Below are positions 12,351 through 23,691 of a stretch of 64,000 nt of DNA, piece by piece. The DNA is from Misgurnus anguillicaudatus (Eukaryota > Chordata > Actinopteri > Cypriniformes > Cobitidae), in the NCBI RefSeq assembly GCF_027580225.2, contig NC_073343.2, positions 3,311,001 through 3,375,000 on the forward strand, read 5' to 3'. The notes below the pieces were generated by a model. It was given only the letters and a program-made list of their open reading frames with translations. It was not told the origin of the DNA and searched no databases. The stretch's first letter is position 1, and each line of letters begins with the position of its first letter. The position numbers and the translations under genes were made by a program.

Positions 12351-13351
12351 TTAAAGGATTAGTAAATTTTCTTTAAAGGTATTGCGGAGGATTTTCTTTT
12401 TCCGGGTGAATCATCAAGACTATTGGTCCTCCTAGTTGTCAGTCAGGAGTGTTGCGCAATTGCATTTTTTTAAAAAGTGGAAAAGGCGGTTCTTTCTAAA
12501 ATTCGAGAAAATCCTCCGCTACACCTTTAAATAAAAAATTATCCAGATATTTACTCACCAACATGTCATCCAAAATGTTGATGTCTTTCTTTGTTCAGTC
12601 CAGAAAAAATAATTTTTTTTGAGGAAAAAATTCCAGGATTTTTCTCATTTTAATGGACTTTAATGGACCCCAATACTTTTTTAGTTTTAATGCAGTAGTT
12701 TAAAATTGCAGTTTCAAAGAACTCTAAACAATCCCAAACGAGGCATAAGGGTCTCATCTAGCGAAACGAACAAAACCAAAACTTCTCGTCTTCCTCCGGT
12801 CCTGTGCCACGCCAGCGCAACCTCACATAATACGTCATCACGTCAAGAGGTCACGAATGACGTATCGAAACTATGCCCCATTGTTTACAAGTGTGGAAAA
12901 AAGGACCGTTACGACATTGTTGTATGTCGAATGATACTAATTAATGTCTTTGTGTCAGTTTATTGTTTAAAATGGTCCGGAAATGTGCGTTTCATATATG
13001 TAACATGTGACCTTTCGACGTCATTGTGCAATTACGTGAGGTCGCGCTGGCTCATCTCACAGCCGGAGGAAGAAAAGAAGTTGTGGTTGAAAAATGCATA
13101 TTTTTTTCTTGCCAAAAATAACAATTGTTTCGCTAGATAAGACCCTTATGCCTCATTTGGGATCATTTAGAGTCCTTTAAAATTGCAATTTTAAACTGCA
13201 TTAAAACTGTTAAGTGTTGGGGTCCATTAAAGTCCATCAAAAAACATAATTTCTTCTCGACTGAACAAAGAAAGGCATCAACATTTTGGATGACATGGTG
13301 GTAAGTAAATTATCTGGAATTTTTTTTAAAGAAAATGGACTAATTCTATAA
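12351..13351. mobile_element. Long inverted-repeat MITE (outer element)
   Basis: TTAAAGGATTAGTAAATTTT at the left is mirrored by AAAATGGACTAATTCTATAA at the right. The inverted arms continue inward through CATCCAAAATGTTGATG / CATCAACATTTTGGATG and TGGACTTTAATGGACCCC / GGGGTCCATTAAAGTCCA. The centre is a CpG-containing block. The 144-residue open frame at 12706-13140 lies across this hairpin and is a by-product of it. It is interrupted by the MITE at 12373-12530. Confidence 0.75.
12373..12530. mobile_element. Small TTAA MITE nested in the outer element
   Basis: 158 bp, TTAAAGGTATTGCGGAGGAT to ATCCTCCGCTACACCTTTAA, with TTAA at each border. It splits the left arm of the surrounding inverted repeat, so it inserted later. 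Confidence 0.75.
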
Positions 13352-15394
13352 CAGTTATCATTTTGATTACAAGTATTTACATTGTTTTCATTTCATTATC
13401 ATTGTATACCTAAGGCTTAATTTTATATTTACTTCCATGCATCCAAAACACACAATTTCTTAACGAAAACACATCAAAACTTTTCACAAATTCACAGGAG
13501 ATCTTCTGACAATGAAAAAAGACCAAAAGCACAGATTGCTTGGGCCTGTACAAATATGTAAAGTAGCCGTGATACAATTAACCCCGCGTTAGTTTGTGCC
13601 TCGCACACCCCTAGGTTTAATTAATAGGTTATTCTTCTGGATTCAACTTTTCTTACAGGCACTAAATGACCCGAGTTCAGTAAATGATTATCGCGATATC
13701 TCCAAATCAAGCTCAATCTTCACGTCTGATAGCGGTTCAGATTGTGTCAATGATCAGTCTTGATCAAAGATCCAGATTCGCAGGTTAACAAGCCTACCTC
13801 AGACACACAGTTAGACTTCAAATTTAAAGGACAAAACTACAAATCTCTCCGGATCTCCACATAATTCAGAGCTATTAGAGAAACGTGTCAGGGATGCATT
13901 TCAACAAAGGAATTAAGCCTCCATCTGTTTACTCTTTAAAATCCCCTTTAAATGCAAAAACTCATTAAATCTATTATATTTCATGGACTTTCAACGGAGA
14001 CGTGGCTTGAGTCAGCTGACACAGCCTTTCTAAACCTTTTGTGCTGCTTTTTGTATTAACCAGGTGTATTTTAATGGTGGTAAACACATACGGATTAAAT
14101 CAGATTTAGAGTAATATACGTTATTTGCAAACAATTTCTTGCATTTGAATGTGATTAGCCAATCAGCATAATTCCTCATAAGACTTAGCATCTGCTGTGT
14201 TCTAAATATAACGTCTTGCATTTGTTAGTCCACGCTAGAGGAAGTTACCGTGTCTTAAAAAAACGAAAAACTGCTTATCTGACTCAGGCAGTAAGTTAGC
14301 AAACTACATTTGCACTCTATAAGTCCATTATATGGCGAAGTGAAACGAACGAGAGAAGATTGTGCTGATTTTCAACTCCAGACTGCAAACGCCAACCGAA
14401 ATAATAGAAATCGTCAAATTCCCCTTCAGCATTTTCTGGAAAAATCCAGGCGAATCCAGCCAATCCTGGCCTGCGACCAACAAGTAATACTACCGCTTTA
14501 TGCTTACTCATATTCATTAGCTGTAACTGGAGGGTGAACGAATTAGGGCATGTGGTGACACAAACAAGCGCAGCACAATTTATTCTCAAAGTGACGGTTG
14601 GCGTAAAGTTCTCTGAGTATTCGGCACATGGCCTCGGGTTACATTGTAATGACAGTCATAAGCTTTAGGTGCATGTGCTCGTGGCCCTGTAGACATCTCT
14701 GCTTGACCTCTTGGGACCCATGAGAGATAAATAGAGAGTGTGCTTGAAAGACACAATGAGCTTCCTTGCCCCCACTATTTGTATGTGCTTAGCACAGCAA
14801 GGTAGGGTTTAATAACTTGGCAAAAGCACAGCTGTGGAAACACTGCAGTGTTTAAAAAATATATGTTCCTGTAGCTTAACTCGTGTTCACAATAAAAAGT
14901 TTGTGGATTCAAATATACAAACTGATCAAATTAATCTCCTGAATGTACTATGAGTCAATGAAGCATGTTCATCATTAAATTAATTATTCATAGTGAATTA
15001 TTCTGCTTGTACTATACCACAGTTTCCACACATGAAGACATTTTTCAGGTTTTGTCCCTAATATGTCATGTATGTAGAACTGCGTTCTTCTGCACATTCA
15101 GCATATTGGTTGTGTAATAAATAACTGTTCAAGGTGTCGTTGTAAGATTCATTCGAGCACCCATTACTAATTCAAAAGTGCCACTTTGAAACTAGTAATG
15201 ATAGCGTGAGCTGTTTTTATGAAGTCATTAGAGTAACACAGATGTGTGTGTGCAAATGAAACAGAAAAAGAAAGAGATTGCCTTTAGTGCCTATAAAATG
15301 TATTAGGCAGTGGTGTGTGTAAAATAGAAAAAGCACAGACATCAATGCACAGACATTAAGTAATTTAAACAAATATTGTAATTAGCTACTTTGC
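13352..15394. other. Unassigned intronic sequence
   Basis: Nothing recognised except a possible degenerate SINE head near 14.87 kb. It is lower in obvious repeats than its neighbours, so it is a reasonable place to look for conserved non-coding sequence. Confidence 0.4.
14866..14936 (+). repeat. Possible degenerate tRNA-SINE head
   Basis: CCTGTAGCTTAACTCG resembles a tRNA box A and GTGGATTCAAAT resembles a box B about 30 bp later, as in fish SINE heads. The rest is not recognisable. It cannot fold as a functional tRNA. Confidence 0.35.
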
Positions 15395-15545
15395 TTGGCA
15401 ATTAATGCATTTGGAAGATGCTTTTATCCAAAGCGATTTACAGCGCAAGTATTTTTTATAGTACATTTTATCAGTATTTGTAATCCCTGGGATCGAACCC
15501 ATGACTTTTGCATTGCTATATTGAATACCAAATGAGCTACAGGAA
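15395..15545 (-). repeat. tRNA-derived SINE
   Basis: Read on the minus strand it has CCTGTAGCTCATTTGGTA (box A-like), GGGTTCGATCCC (perfect box B core) and the tail CTGTAAATCGCTTTGGATAA then AAGCATCTTCCAAATGCAT. This is the head-and-tail arrangement of a fish tRNA-derived SINE. Internal decay (AT-rich run between box A and B) argues against activity. Confidence 0.75.
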
Positions 15546-16844
15546 CACTGGCTGTATATCTATTGGCTATAATTAATTTGGCAAAGTATTATTAAACTGT
15601 AATGCTACTACTAACTAAATGTCTCATACTCTCAGAAAAAGCATGTTCTGTTTTAGTGTACAACCATGCATTGTCTTTTCATAAAGCTATGAGGTATGTA
15701 CAACTTCTGAATGAAAGGACAATTATTCTGATGCCTTGTCATTTCTTGAAATTGTTTAAATTTAATGTAACTGTAACCGATTATAATCTTGCAGAAATAT
15801 TTTTTTACAGCTATCAAGGTCATATAGGCCTAGTTTATGGAAAAAAAAGAACAATAGACATTTCAATTCTAAAAATAAAAAAATTGCAACCCTATGGACA
15901 ATTATTTTTACAATAATTTATTTTTTATATCCACCTTTTTCTCGAACGCGAAAGTAAGTGATGTGACAGATTTCATTTCTTTGTTCTATAGTTCCGGTTC
16001 AATAGCCAGCTGGTAGAAAACAGTGTAGTGGGAGCATGCATAAAACATGACTTAAACAGTTATATTTACTACACCCGCCATGTATGAACCAGTGTGAGGA
16101 TGAAATTAAGAAGTCGCTTGATATATGAAGATATAATCAATAATTTTGTGTTGTTAATCGGGTCTTGACGGGTCTTCAATGCGCAAATAAAAAAGCACAG
16201 AGACAATATCAGTTTCTTTACAATGGGAAAGTCAGTCAAGTGTTTGTACATGGAATTTACCAAGACTTCGTTTTTTTTTCAGGGGATGGTTTAAAATGTC
16301 ACAACTGTCCCTCTGGTGTGAGGTTTTTCTAAACAGTAATTTTTAATGGACTTGTGTACGGTGACACGTCGAGCTTCACGCGGTCCAACACAGTCAGTAT
16401 CATTCAACACATTGTAAGTTATTTGAACAAACCATTATAAATGTATTAAACTACTACATGTATTGAGTATTGTTTTCGTTTTATGAAAATATTATTACAT
16501 CTTACGTACTAGGCAGAGACATGAGCTTATGAAATTATTTGCTTACTTTTTAAAGTATTTGCTTTTTCAGTTAAAAAATAACAAAAGTACGCACAAACAC
16601 ATTATGAACTATTATAAACATTAACTAAGCAGATTATATTGTATATATTCTGTACTGTAATCGCAAGTTCGTAATAATATATAGTAGCAGAATAAATAAA
16701 TCAGCTAAATCAGCATATTTTTATCAGCATAATATTAGTTGTTTTTAAACAATTGTTGTATTTATTGTTTACTGGCAGTTTCTATGAAAGGTTTTACTAG
16801 ATGGATTTGTAAATGCAGATCATGAGTGCATGTGCGCCACAAAC

Positions 16845-17012
16845 ATTCAGTGGATTTTGGTTAAAACAAATGTTTTGTAGAGATTTACTGCGTTTGTATT
16901 AGCTATTATGGCAACCCCTAATTGCACAAATTATGTCGGTCTTCCTGAATTTCATAACAAACATTAAACAGCCAGTCAAAACGACACACTTGTGTCCTTT
17001 GCAATAGACTAC
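16845..17012. repeat. Left arm of a split inverted repeat
   Basis: About 150 bp from AAAACAAATGTTTTGTAGAG through GCAACCCCTAATTGCAC to TTTGCAATAGACTA recur almost perfectly in inverse orientation at 17518-17676, about 500 bp away. No coding content. Confidence 0.8.
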
Positions 17013-17208
17013 CATTAGCTTTAGTGGCTCACCGGAAGTCACAAACAAGTAAGCGCAAATATGGCGGCGCCCACATTTATGTCAAGAAACAGGTGGATAC
17101 TCTACATATTTTAAAGCATGTTTAATATCATTATGATTATAACGATCCGATTACCTACAGATATTTTTCCCAATATTTGCAAATATGCAATGTAAAAAAT
17201 AAAAATTC

Positions 17209-17390
17209 CTTAAATTTTTTTGTTGAATCATCTTAGATTTACAAGTCATGTCAACTTTATATTATTATCTTGACAACAGATGAGTGCTACAACTTATAAA
17301 ATATAGTCGAAAAACTTCATTTTATAAGTTATAACAACTCATCTCTAGACAAGATAAATAATAGTAAGTTGAAATGACTTAAAAAAATAC
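17209..17390. mobile_element. Palindromic MITE family B, copy 1
   Basis: TTGTTGAATCATCTTAGATT, GATTTACAAGTCATG and the mirrored core ACAACTTATAAAATATAGT / CATTTTATAAGTTATAAC mark it. The same core recurs at 38930-39080 and 61122-61350. Confidence 0.6.
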
Positions 17391-17394
17391 AGTG

Positions 17395-17984
17395 TGTGAC
17401 CCTGGACCACTAAACCAGTAATAATGGTAATTTCTTTTTAAATTGAGATTCATACATATACCTGAAAGCAGAATAAATAAGCAACCCCTAACTGCACAAA
17501 TTATGTCGGTCTTCCTAGTAGTCTATTGCGAAGGACACAAGTGTGCCGTTTTGACTGGCTGTTTAATGTTTGTTATGAAATTCAGGAAGGCCGACATAAT
17601 TTGTGCAATTAGGGGTTGCCATAATAGCTAATACAAACACACTAAATCTCTACAAAACATTTGTTTTAACCATAATCCATTGATGTATGGTTTGTTAGAA
17701 TATGACAATTTTTGGCCAATATGCAGCTATTTGAAAATCTGGAATCTGAGAGTGCAAAAAATCGAAAAATATTGAGAAAATTGCCTTTGAAGTTATCCAA
17801 AGAAGACTCCTTAGCAACACATATTAAATACATTTTTGATATATTTAAAATGTCTTCATGAAACATATAATATAATTATTTTTAGCATAAAAAATTTACA
17901 ATTTTGAGCCACACAATGTATTGTTGGCTTTTGCTACAAATATACCCATGTTAGTTATGACTGATTTTGTGGTACAGGGTCACA
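17395..17984. mobile_element. Interspersed repeat with TGTGACCCTG...CAGGGTCACA ends
   Basis: TGTGACCCTGGACCACTAAA at the left and TTTTGTGGTACAGGGTCACA at the right are inverted repeats. The interior (CCATTGATGTATGGTTTG, TTTGAAAATCTGGAATCTGA, CAATGTATTGTTGGC) is that of a very common cyprinid repeat. It is split by the fold-back insertion at 17481-17676. Confidence 0.75.
17481..17676. repeat. Fold-back insertion containing right arm of the inverted repeat
   Basis: 17518-17676 is the inverse of 16861-17012. Directly before it, 17481-17516 is a direct copy of 16911-16946 and hence the inverse of 17585-17620, so the insertion itself forms a short hairpin. It lies between AATAAATAA and CCATTGATGTATGG of the surrounding repeat. 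Confidence 0.75.
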
Positions 17985-18162
17985 ATATTTGAATATTTGC
18001 AATAACACCATTTTCATTTTTTTGTATTGTAAAATTGTGAAAAGCACTACAGAAATAAAACTTGAATTTAACTTAATTAAACTTGAACTGACTTGAAACT
18101 ACCTCTTTAGCATTATAATACCAAAGTACCGAAAAAATTGTTTATTTAATTTACTAGATTTT

Positions 18163-18294
18163 TTAAGGTAAGCGGTTGCAATCAATTTATGTAAGCTACA
18201 TTTAAAAAGTTTTAATTTTGTTTTATTTTCTTTTTTTTCTTTAAATGTAGTTTAAATAAATTGATATTGAACCACTTACCTTAAATTAATTGTA
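18163..18294. repeat. Hairpin MITE remnant
   Basis: TTAAGGTAAGCGGTTGCAAT with CTACATTTAAA on the left is mirrored by TTTAAATGTAG and TTGAACCACTTACCTTAA on the right around a T-rich loop. Non-coding. Confidence 0.6.
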
Positions 18295-21200
18295 AATGAA
18301 TAATTGAATAAGTAAATTGAATGAATATTTTTTTCAGTGTATCAAATCTACAGATGATACTTCATAATCAATGTCCTGACAAGTTCAAATTGAAAAATCA
18401 AACATTACAAAGTAACGAGAGCCAAAGCAAAGAGCAGGTTGCCATGAGGGTCCATCTGTCTTCGGGCATAATCATATCCTATCCGCAGGTGGCCATGTGA
18501 ATATATAAATATTTTATCATCACGTTGAAACTTTTGGCACAGAAAGTAAATTTTGCTGACATTTAAATAGAAGTGTTGTACAACTGTGCCACCTATAAAT
18601 CTCAGTGATGTATATCCTAAGCTCTTCTGGTGTCTGGTGCAAATGGCCATGCAGGCAAAAATGAAACTTTAGACCTAAAAAGGCAAGCAGCCACTGACTT
18701 CCGTATAATGCATCCGTATGCATCCAGTCACACACACTGGTGTATATTATTTTTCATGCCTAATATCATTCATACAAATGGCAGACTGATAAATAGGTGC
18801 ATTAGTAGGGTTGGCCACATAAAATGAGTTTATACAGTGCTGTCAGGAAAAAAACTGATGCCCCGAGATGCTTTAGAAAAAATAGAAAGACTGACATTAT
18901 AGACAAGATAAATGACTCTGTACTTGCATGGTCCATAAAATTATACTAAATTTCCTAGAGCAAGAAATTAATAAAAATTAATAACTTTAGTATCCAAATA
19001 TAAACTAAATAAATAACTTAATAAAATCGAATTATCTGACGTCAAAGAAGAACAGCATGACGTGAGAGGCCGATTCAGTGAGCACCGACATGAACTGAGA
19101 AAAGACTTAATCCAATGTAAGCTTGCTGAAAGACTGAAATGGAAAAAAACGATTTAAAAAATAAATATTTAAATAATAAGTATCTAGCATCATGTGATGT
19201 GGCATACCTGATGGTTACCACACCTTACCATCACAACCAATGGTTTCCAAAGAAACCCACATGTCCGTGCTGTCATTTGTCAGCCAGGTTAGAAAGAAAC
19301 ATGTTGGGAAAAAATCTCATTGACCTTGCTCATTGTGAAAGTTACCCAATTAAATGCATCGAAAAAGGAAAGGCTACCAGCCCGCTGTTTGTTACTAGCG
19401 TGGTGACTGAGGCGCACGAGGGACGTTTCCAAATGGTTGAAAATACACTACACGGTCACTCGGGAGACAGAATGACTTTACAAATAGCTCACGAGCAGTT
19501 GCTGTCCAGTTCTGTGTATTGTCCATACATCTTCTTGATGTCGTAAGCCAAAGGTTGAAACGGTCGGTGAGAGGTCTTACCTGAGGGGAAGTGCTCGTTG
19601 ATGGCCCAGTTGTCCACCTGAAGTGTGGCATTGCCCCCATTTCTGGTGAAGCGCACTACATGGTACTTGCCATCATTTACTGCCATGCTGCTCTCCTGCA
19701 CGGTGATGTCCACTGTACCGATGTTGAATATGACTCCAATTTTGCCTTGTTCCTAAAACACAAAGGACAAACAAAATCTCAGTTTTGTCGACATGAATTG
19801 AGGGGTTTTCCTATAAATCAACCTGGAAGAGTATGGCGCTAGTATGCAAAGATCAAGGGCTCAATGCCAGATCAGTGGATAAAAGCCAAATGCATCAAAT
19901 CTAATATACAGTAAGTAATTTACACCCATTTGTCCCTTATTTCCTGAATTCACCTTATTATTTTGTTTTATCTCAAAACCAGATCGACATTGAGAATGTA
20001 CGTTTTATTCCACTCTAATTCAATTTTAATAACAGAGATGCCCTTGAAATCTGCTATCTATTGTTCTACTTTTGTTCCTGCGGGATCGTGAATAATCTAT
20101 TAGCATTAGCAACCCATGATAAACTTGTCCTCTTGATGAAAAGTATTCATCAGCCATTAGCACCCTCCCCATTTTGGGGTGAAGAATCATGCACATTGAT
20201 TTAAATAATGCAGTGAAAGTGGACTAAATCAATAGCATTAACTAAAACTGAGACAGAGATAAGAAAGATTAATGAACAGAAAGGTGTGGAGCGTTTGCCC
20301 TCGCAGATCCGAGAGGCTACATGCAAATGATTTTCACTATACATTAATTCGCTTATCCTGGACGAGCAATGGCAGAGCAGGAAACATTGGGAAAATTCTT
20401 TATCCATTGGCAATCCCGTGAACTACACATGATTCACATATATTTGGGAAAAGTTTGTAGGACATTTAAAAAAAATAAAACAAATTAATAATTTGCATGG
20501 CGTGGTTTGTATATTTTATTTGAATGCATTAGGTGACATGACTCAGTTTTGCCATCACTGTAACTAGAGAGACTAAGTTAAGGTTTTATATTTTGTACAA
20601 TATATTTTGTGAGATCAGAAGGAGTGGTACGCAGAAAAAGTTTATGGAGGGCCATAAAATTGTAAAAAGATTGGTAAACAATTGTAGAGAACAATACATT
20701 TTTAGTTATTGTTCTATATTATTTATTTGATTCATGAATATCTGTACAGGTTAAATTAAAAGCACAAAAAAGATTTTGTGATTAGGCTCATGAAAGTTTC
20801 CTTTTGCATTTCTTTTCTCAACAATCGTTTCATCCTTCGTAAAGCATTTCCTCTCACTTTTACTAAAGCCTTCTGGGTTGCATGGATATATTTTATGGTT
20901 AAGTTAAACCAAATCTGGTGTTGTTCTTATCTGTTGCAGCATGGAAAATGACGACAGATGATAAATTGTATCAAGGGAGATGTTTATCACCGTGCAGTGC
21001 ATTTATCATGACAAGATCTCTGCGAGCAAATCTGGGCCAGCCCTCTCAAGTTCATCTGGAAGACTTTCTTTAAGACCGAGATGGTTTCTGTCTAAATTTA
21101 ATATTATGTTACGTGACCCCACCAGTGAAAGCCCAGCTAAAGTAATTTACTTGTGATTTATTGTTTTCTACAGAAAATCATCCTACATAATGTAAAGAAC

Positions 21201-21320
21201 ATTCAGTACAATATAACCTTGATATATGTAATATTGACTGAGCAAGGCCATGTCAAAGATATTATTGTGCATCATTCCATATACAGTTCATATTTTTATA
21301 TATCCATAAAAAAATGAACA
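18295..21320. other. Intronic sequence around the 19581-19752 exon
   Basis: Apart from the neurexin exon nothing is recognised. The open frame 19139-19546 (plus strand) is intronic and has no domain; the minus-strand frames at 19395-19713 are the exon read in other frames or extended through its splice sites. Confidence 0.5.
19581..19752 (-). CDS. nrxn3: Neurexin-3 exon, middle of LNS6 up to splice site 4
   Basis: Internal coding exon of 172 bp. It is preceded by a TTTTAG acceptor, opens in phase 0 with [16 protein letters not shown], continues through [20 protein letters not shown] and ends [14 protein letters not shown]. It leaves in phase 1 (57 codons plus one base) at donor GTAAGA (19580-19575). 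It joins in frame to the LHI end of the exon at 59224-59405. [19 protein letters not shown] and VDNW/NEH are the NRXN3 forms; NRXN1 and NRXN2 have TRSGG and VDSW. The exon ends at the position of canonical SS4, the alternative 30-residue insertion that changes partner choice. The Ser-Ser-Met segment after TVQE and INEHFPSG differ slightly from the mammalian NRXN3 I recall. The fragment stops before the second half of LNS6, the stalk, membrane segment and PDZ-binding tail, which lie beyond the left edge. Confidence 0.95.
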
Positions 21321-21570
21321 CACTACAGTCTAAAAATGTCCTGAGTTATTTTTGACCCATACTGGTTAAATAATGGACACAACACACTGCTGGGTTAAAA
21401 TTGACCCAATGCTGGTTTGTTTTAACCCAACTGCTGGGTTATTATACCTCATGGTTGCAAACCACCAACACAACATTGGGTCATTTTTAACCCAGCATGT
21501 GTTCTGTACATGTTATATATTATATTTATCCATTATGGGTAAAAACATAAGCCAGTTATTTTTAGAGTGT
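21321..21570. mobile_element. MITE rich in GGGTTAAAATTGACCCA motifs
   Basis: CACTACAGTCTAAAAATG at the left pairs with TTATTTTTAGAGTG at the right. Inside are repeated alternating ACCCA and TGGGTTA words (TGCTGGGTTAAAATTGACCC, TTTTAACCCAACTGCTGGG), as in a widespread fish MITE. Confidence 0.65.
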
Positions 21571-22258
21571 ACCATAACTTAATTTAGTAAAATAAGGTAT
21601 TTACACACTCATTTAATTGAGTTCAGTATAATTTTAAGTGTAGTTGAATTAATTTAGTTGACTCAAATTAAATTAATATTGTTTTATTTTATTTTTACCA
21701 GCCAATCACAGCAATGACATCATTAATATAATGTTTTGTAACCAAATCAACATTTAAAGTTGGTTTAAAGAGCCTGTTCTCAGCATAGGCAAATACTAAA
21801 ATCCAACAAAGTAAAAAAAAACTCTTAAAACCAACAAAATACAAAAGTGTCCTTTTGCCAGCGAGGCTACTTTTATTAAAGAAGTGTAAGTTGATGCACA
21901 AAATAGTTTTCTTTAAGTAATTTTTTTCTTTACTCAAAGCGCAAAAAGTTAATTTTTGAGTCCAAGACCAAAGTTGTACAAACCATAGAAAGTAAGTACT
22001 GTAAATAGGATAAAGTACCTACTTGGTAAAGAAATTGTTTTTTGTAACCATTAATCATAATCATGCTGATTTACAGTACGCATAGCCTCTTGTTGTATAT
22101 TGCATATTACTGAACTGAAAGGAAGAGAAATGTACTGATTGCAATCGTATTACCAACAAAACAAACAATTATATCAATAATAATTGTGACAAATTATGAA
22201 AGTTATTATGCTGATTCATTTCTTGACGTGAAGTGCTGTATTTCTTGAAAGTAGTGTC

Positions 22259-23691
22259 TAGGGCTGTCACGATTATGAAATTTGGCTGACAGTTAATTGT
22301 CTAGTGGCGATTATGCCCTTTAATGGTCTGTTTTATTGCTTTGACATTTAATTCTTATATTTTTTTTGTTTGTTCATGAAATCATTTTCATACATTGTTG
22401 TGATTATATAATTAAATCTTAAATCCTGGCAGTAAATATTAATACACATAACACATATTTAAAAGTAATTATTTAATTAAAATATATTTAAAAAAATGAA
22501 AATTCAAAATAAACACAATCTGTCTGAAAAATAACTTAAAATAAAAATGCTATCAAAATAAACTGCTCTGTAAAAAGTGTTTCTGTGCCTTGGTAGATTT
22601 AACTAAGATAAAACGAGTAAACTGTACTAAAAAAAATTTAATTCTTGTTTTTTTTATCAAAATTTGAGTTAAAATAACATAAAAAGATGAAAAATTTGAG
22701 TAATTCTAAATAAATACTGAGTAAATTTAGCTTCATTTTATCATGTATAATCTTTTTATTTTAAATTTTAAATTTGTATGAAGGAAATTAACTTAATAAT
22801 TTTGTGTTGAAAGTACATGAATGATTTTAATAAACATAGCTAACTAGGCAGTAGACTCGTAGTTCCCAGCATGCTTTGCATGGGACTGCATTTGGACAAT
22901 GAAATTTAAATTTAAACGCTATTTTATGTGTTTTTAACTTAAAAAAAGACTTTTAAGTGTTTAATGTTCATTTATCTTTGAGATTTAGAAATGTTTTTGT
23001 TTCATCTTTGAGTTTTGTAGTTACCATTGTTCAGAAGACTGGCGCTTGTGCATAGACAGGTCGCCTTTACAGCTGCCCAAAACTAAACTGGGTGGGTGCG
23101 TTGATTGAATAAACAATTCGTGCCCTCATCTCACAGAAAGATAAAGTCTAAATCAATGTTTATGAAAACAACAACAAACCATAAAAAGTTGTACCAAGAA
23201 AAGTAAATTAAACTGAGTAATACTAGAACTATTAGTTAACTCAACTTAATTTTGTTGCGTTTGTATTAAGTAATATTACAGTGTATATTATACTTAAAAA
23301 AGGCTACAAGTTGACTCAACTTAAAACATCAAATGCAGCCACTTGCCTACATTTTTATAAGTTAGATTTAGGTATTACTTTTTACAGTGTGACTACCACA
23401 AACAGGCCTTAAATAGTAGCCAATCCTACTTATATTAGTTATATTAGGTTATTTACTTATACGGTTATATTAGTACTGGACCACATGTCTGAAAAAAAAT
23501 CAATTCCTTACAGATCCTTAAAAATAACATCCTTTATTTATCTAAATTACCTAAGGTCTCATTTATACAGGCACTGTAGCGCCCCCTTATGTTTTTCAGA
23601 GAGATGTGCAATCATTGTGGTGATCTAAAATCATCATGATGAGGTCAAACAATTGCGGTGAGATGATTATTTAATCATTGTGACAGACCTA
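22259..23691. mobile_element. hAT-like element, TAGGGCTGTCACGATTA end
   Basis: TAGGGCTGTCACGATTATGA at the left is mirrored by ATTTAATCATTGTGACAGACC TA at the right. The flanks GTAGTGTC and GTATGTCA are only loosely alike, so the duplication is weak. A second element, CTGTAAAAAGT (about 22569) to ACTTTTTACAG (about 23390), appears nested within. No transposase frame. Confidence 0.6.

Larger units (their letters stand above)
1..19580 (-). other. nrxn3: nrxn3 intron following the SS4-proximal exon (partial)
   Basis: Begins with donor GTAAGA at 19580-19575 on the minus strand and runs off the left edge. The next expected pieces are the SS4 cassette (about 90 bp) and the constitutive exon whose peptide starts near RQLTIFN. 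I looked on the minus strand for the conserved EEWLQ and RQLTIF signatures and did not find them. The stretch is otherwise repeats and unassigned AT-rich sequence. Confidence 0.8.

Noticed and set aside
12706..13140. 144-codon open frame on the plus strand
   Set aside because: It spans the arms and centre of an inverted-repeat MITE; its ends are mirror images of each other at DNA level, so it is structural, not coding.
15395..15545. A tRNA gene on the minus strand
   Set aside because: Box A and box B are present but the acceptor stem and anticodon arm do not form, and the sequence runs into a typical SINE tail.
19139..19546. 135-codon open frame on the plus strand
   Set aside because: It lies in the intron next to the neurexin exon on the opposite strand, has no recognisable domain or homology, and is within chance expectation for 64 kb.
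19395..19713. Two minus-strand open frames as separate genes
   Set aside because: One is the neurexin exon extended past its donor; the other is the same DNA in a shifted frame.
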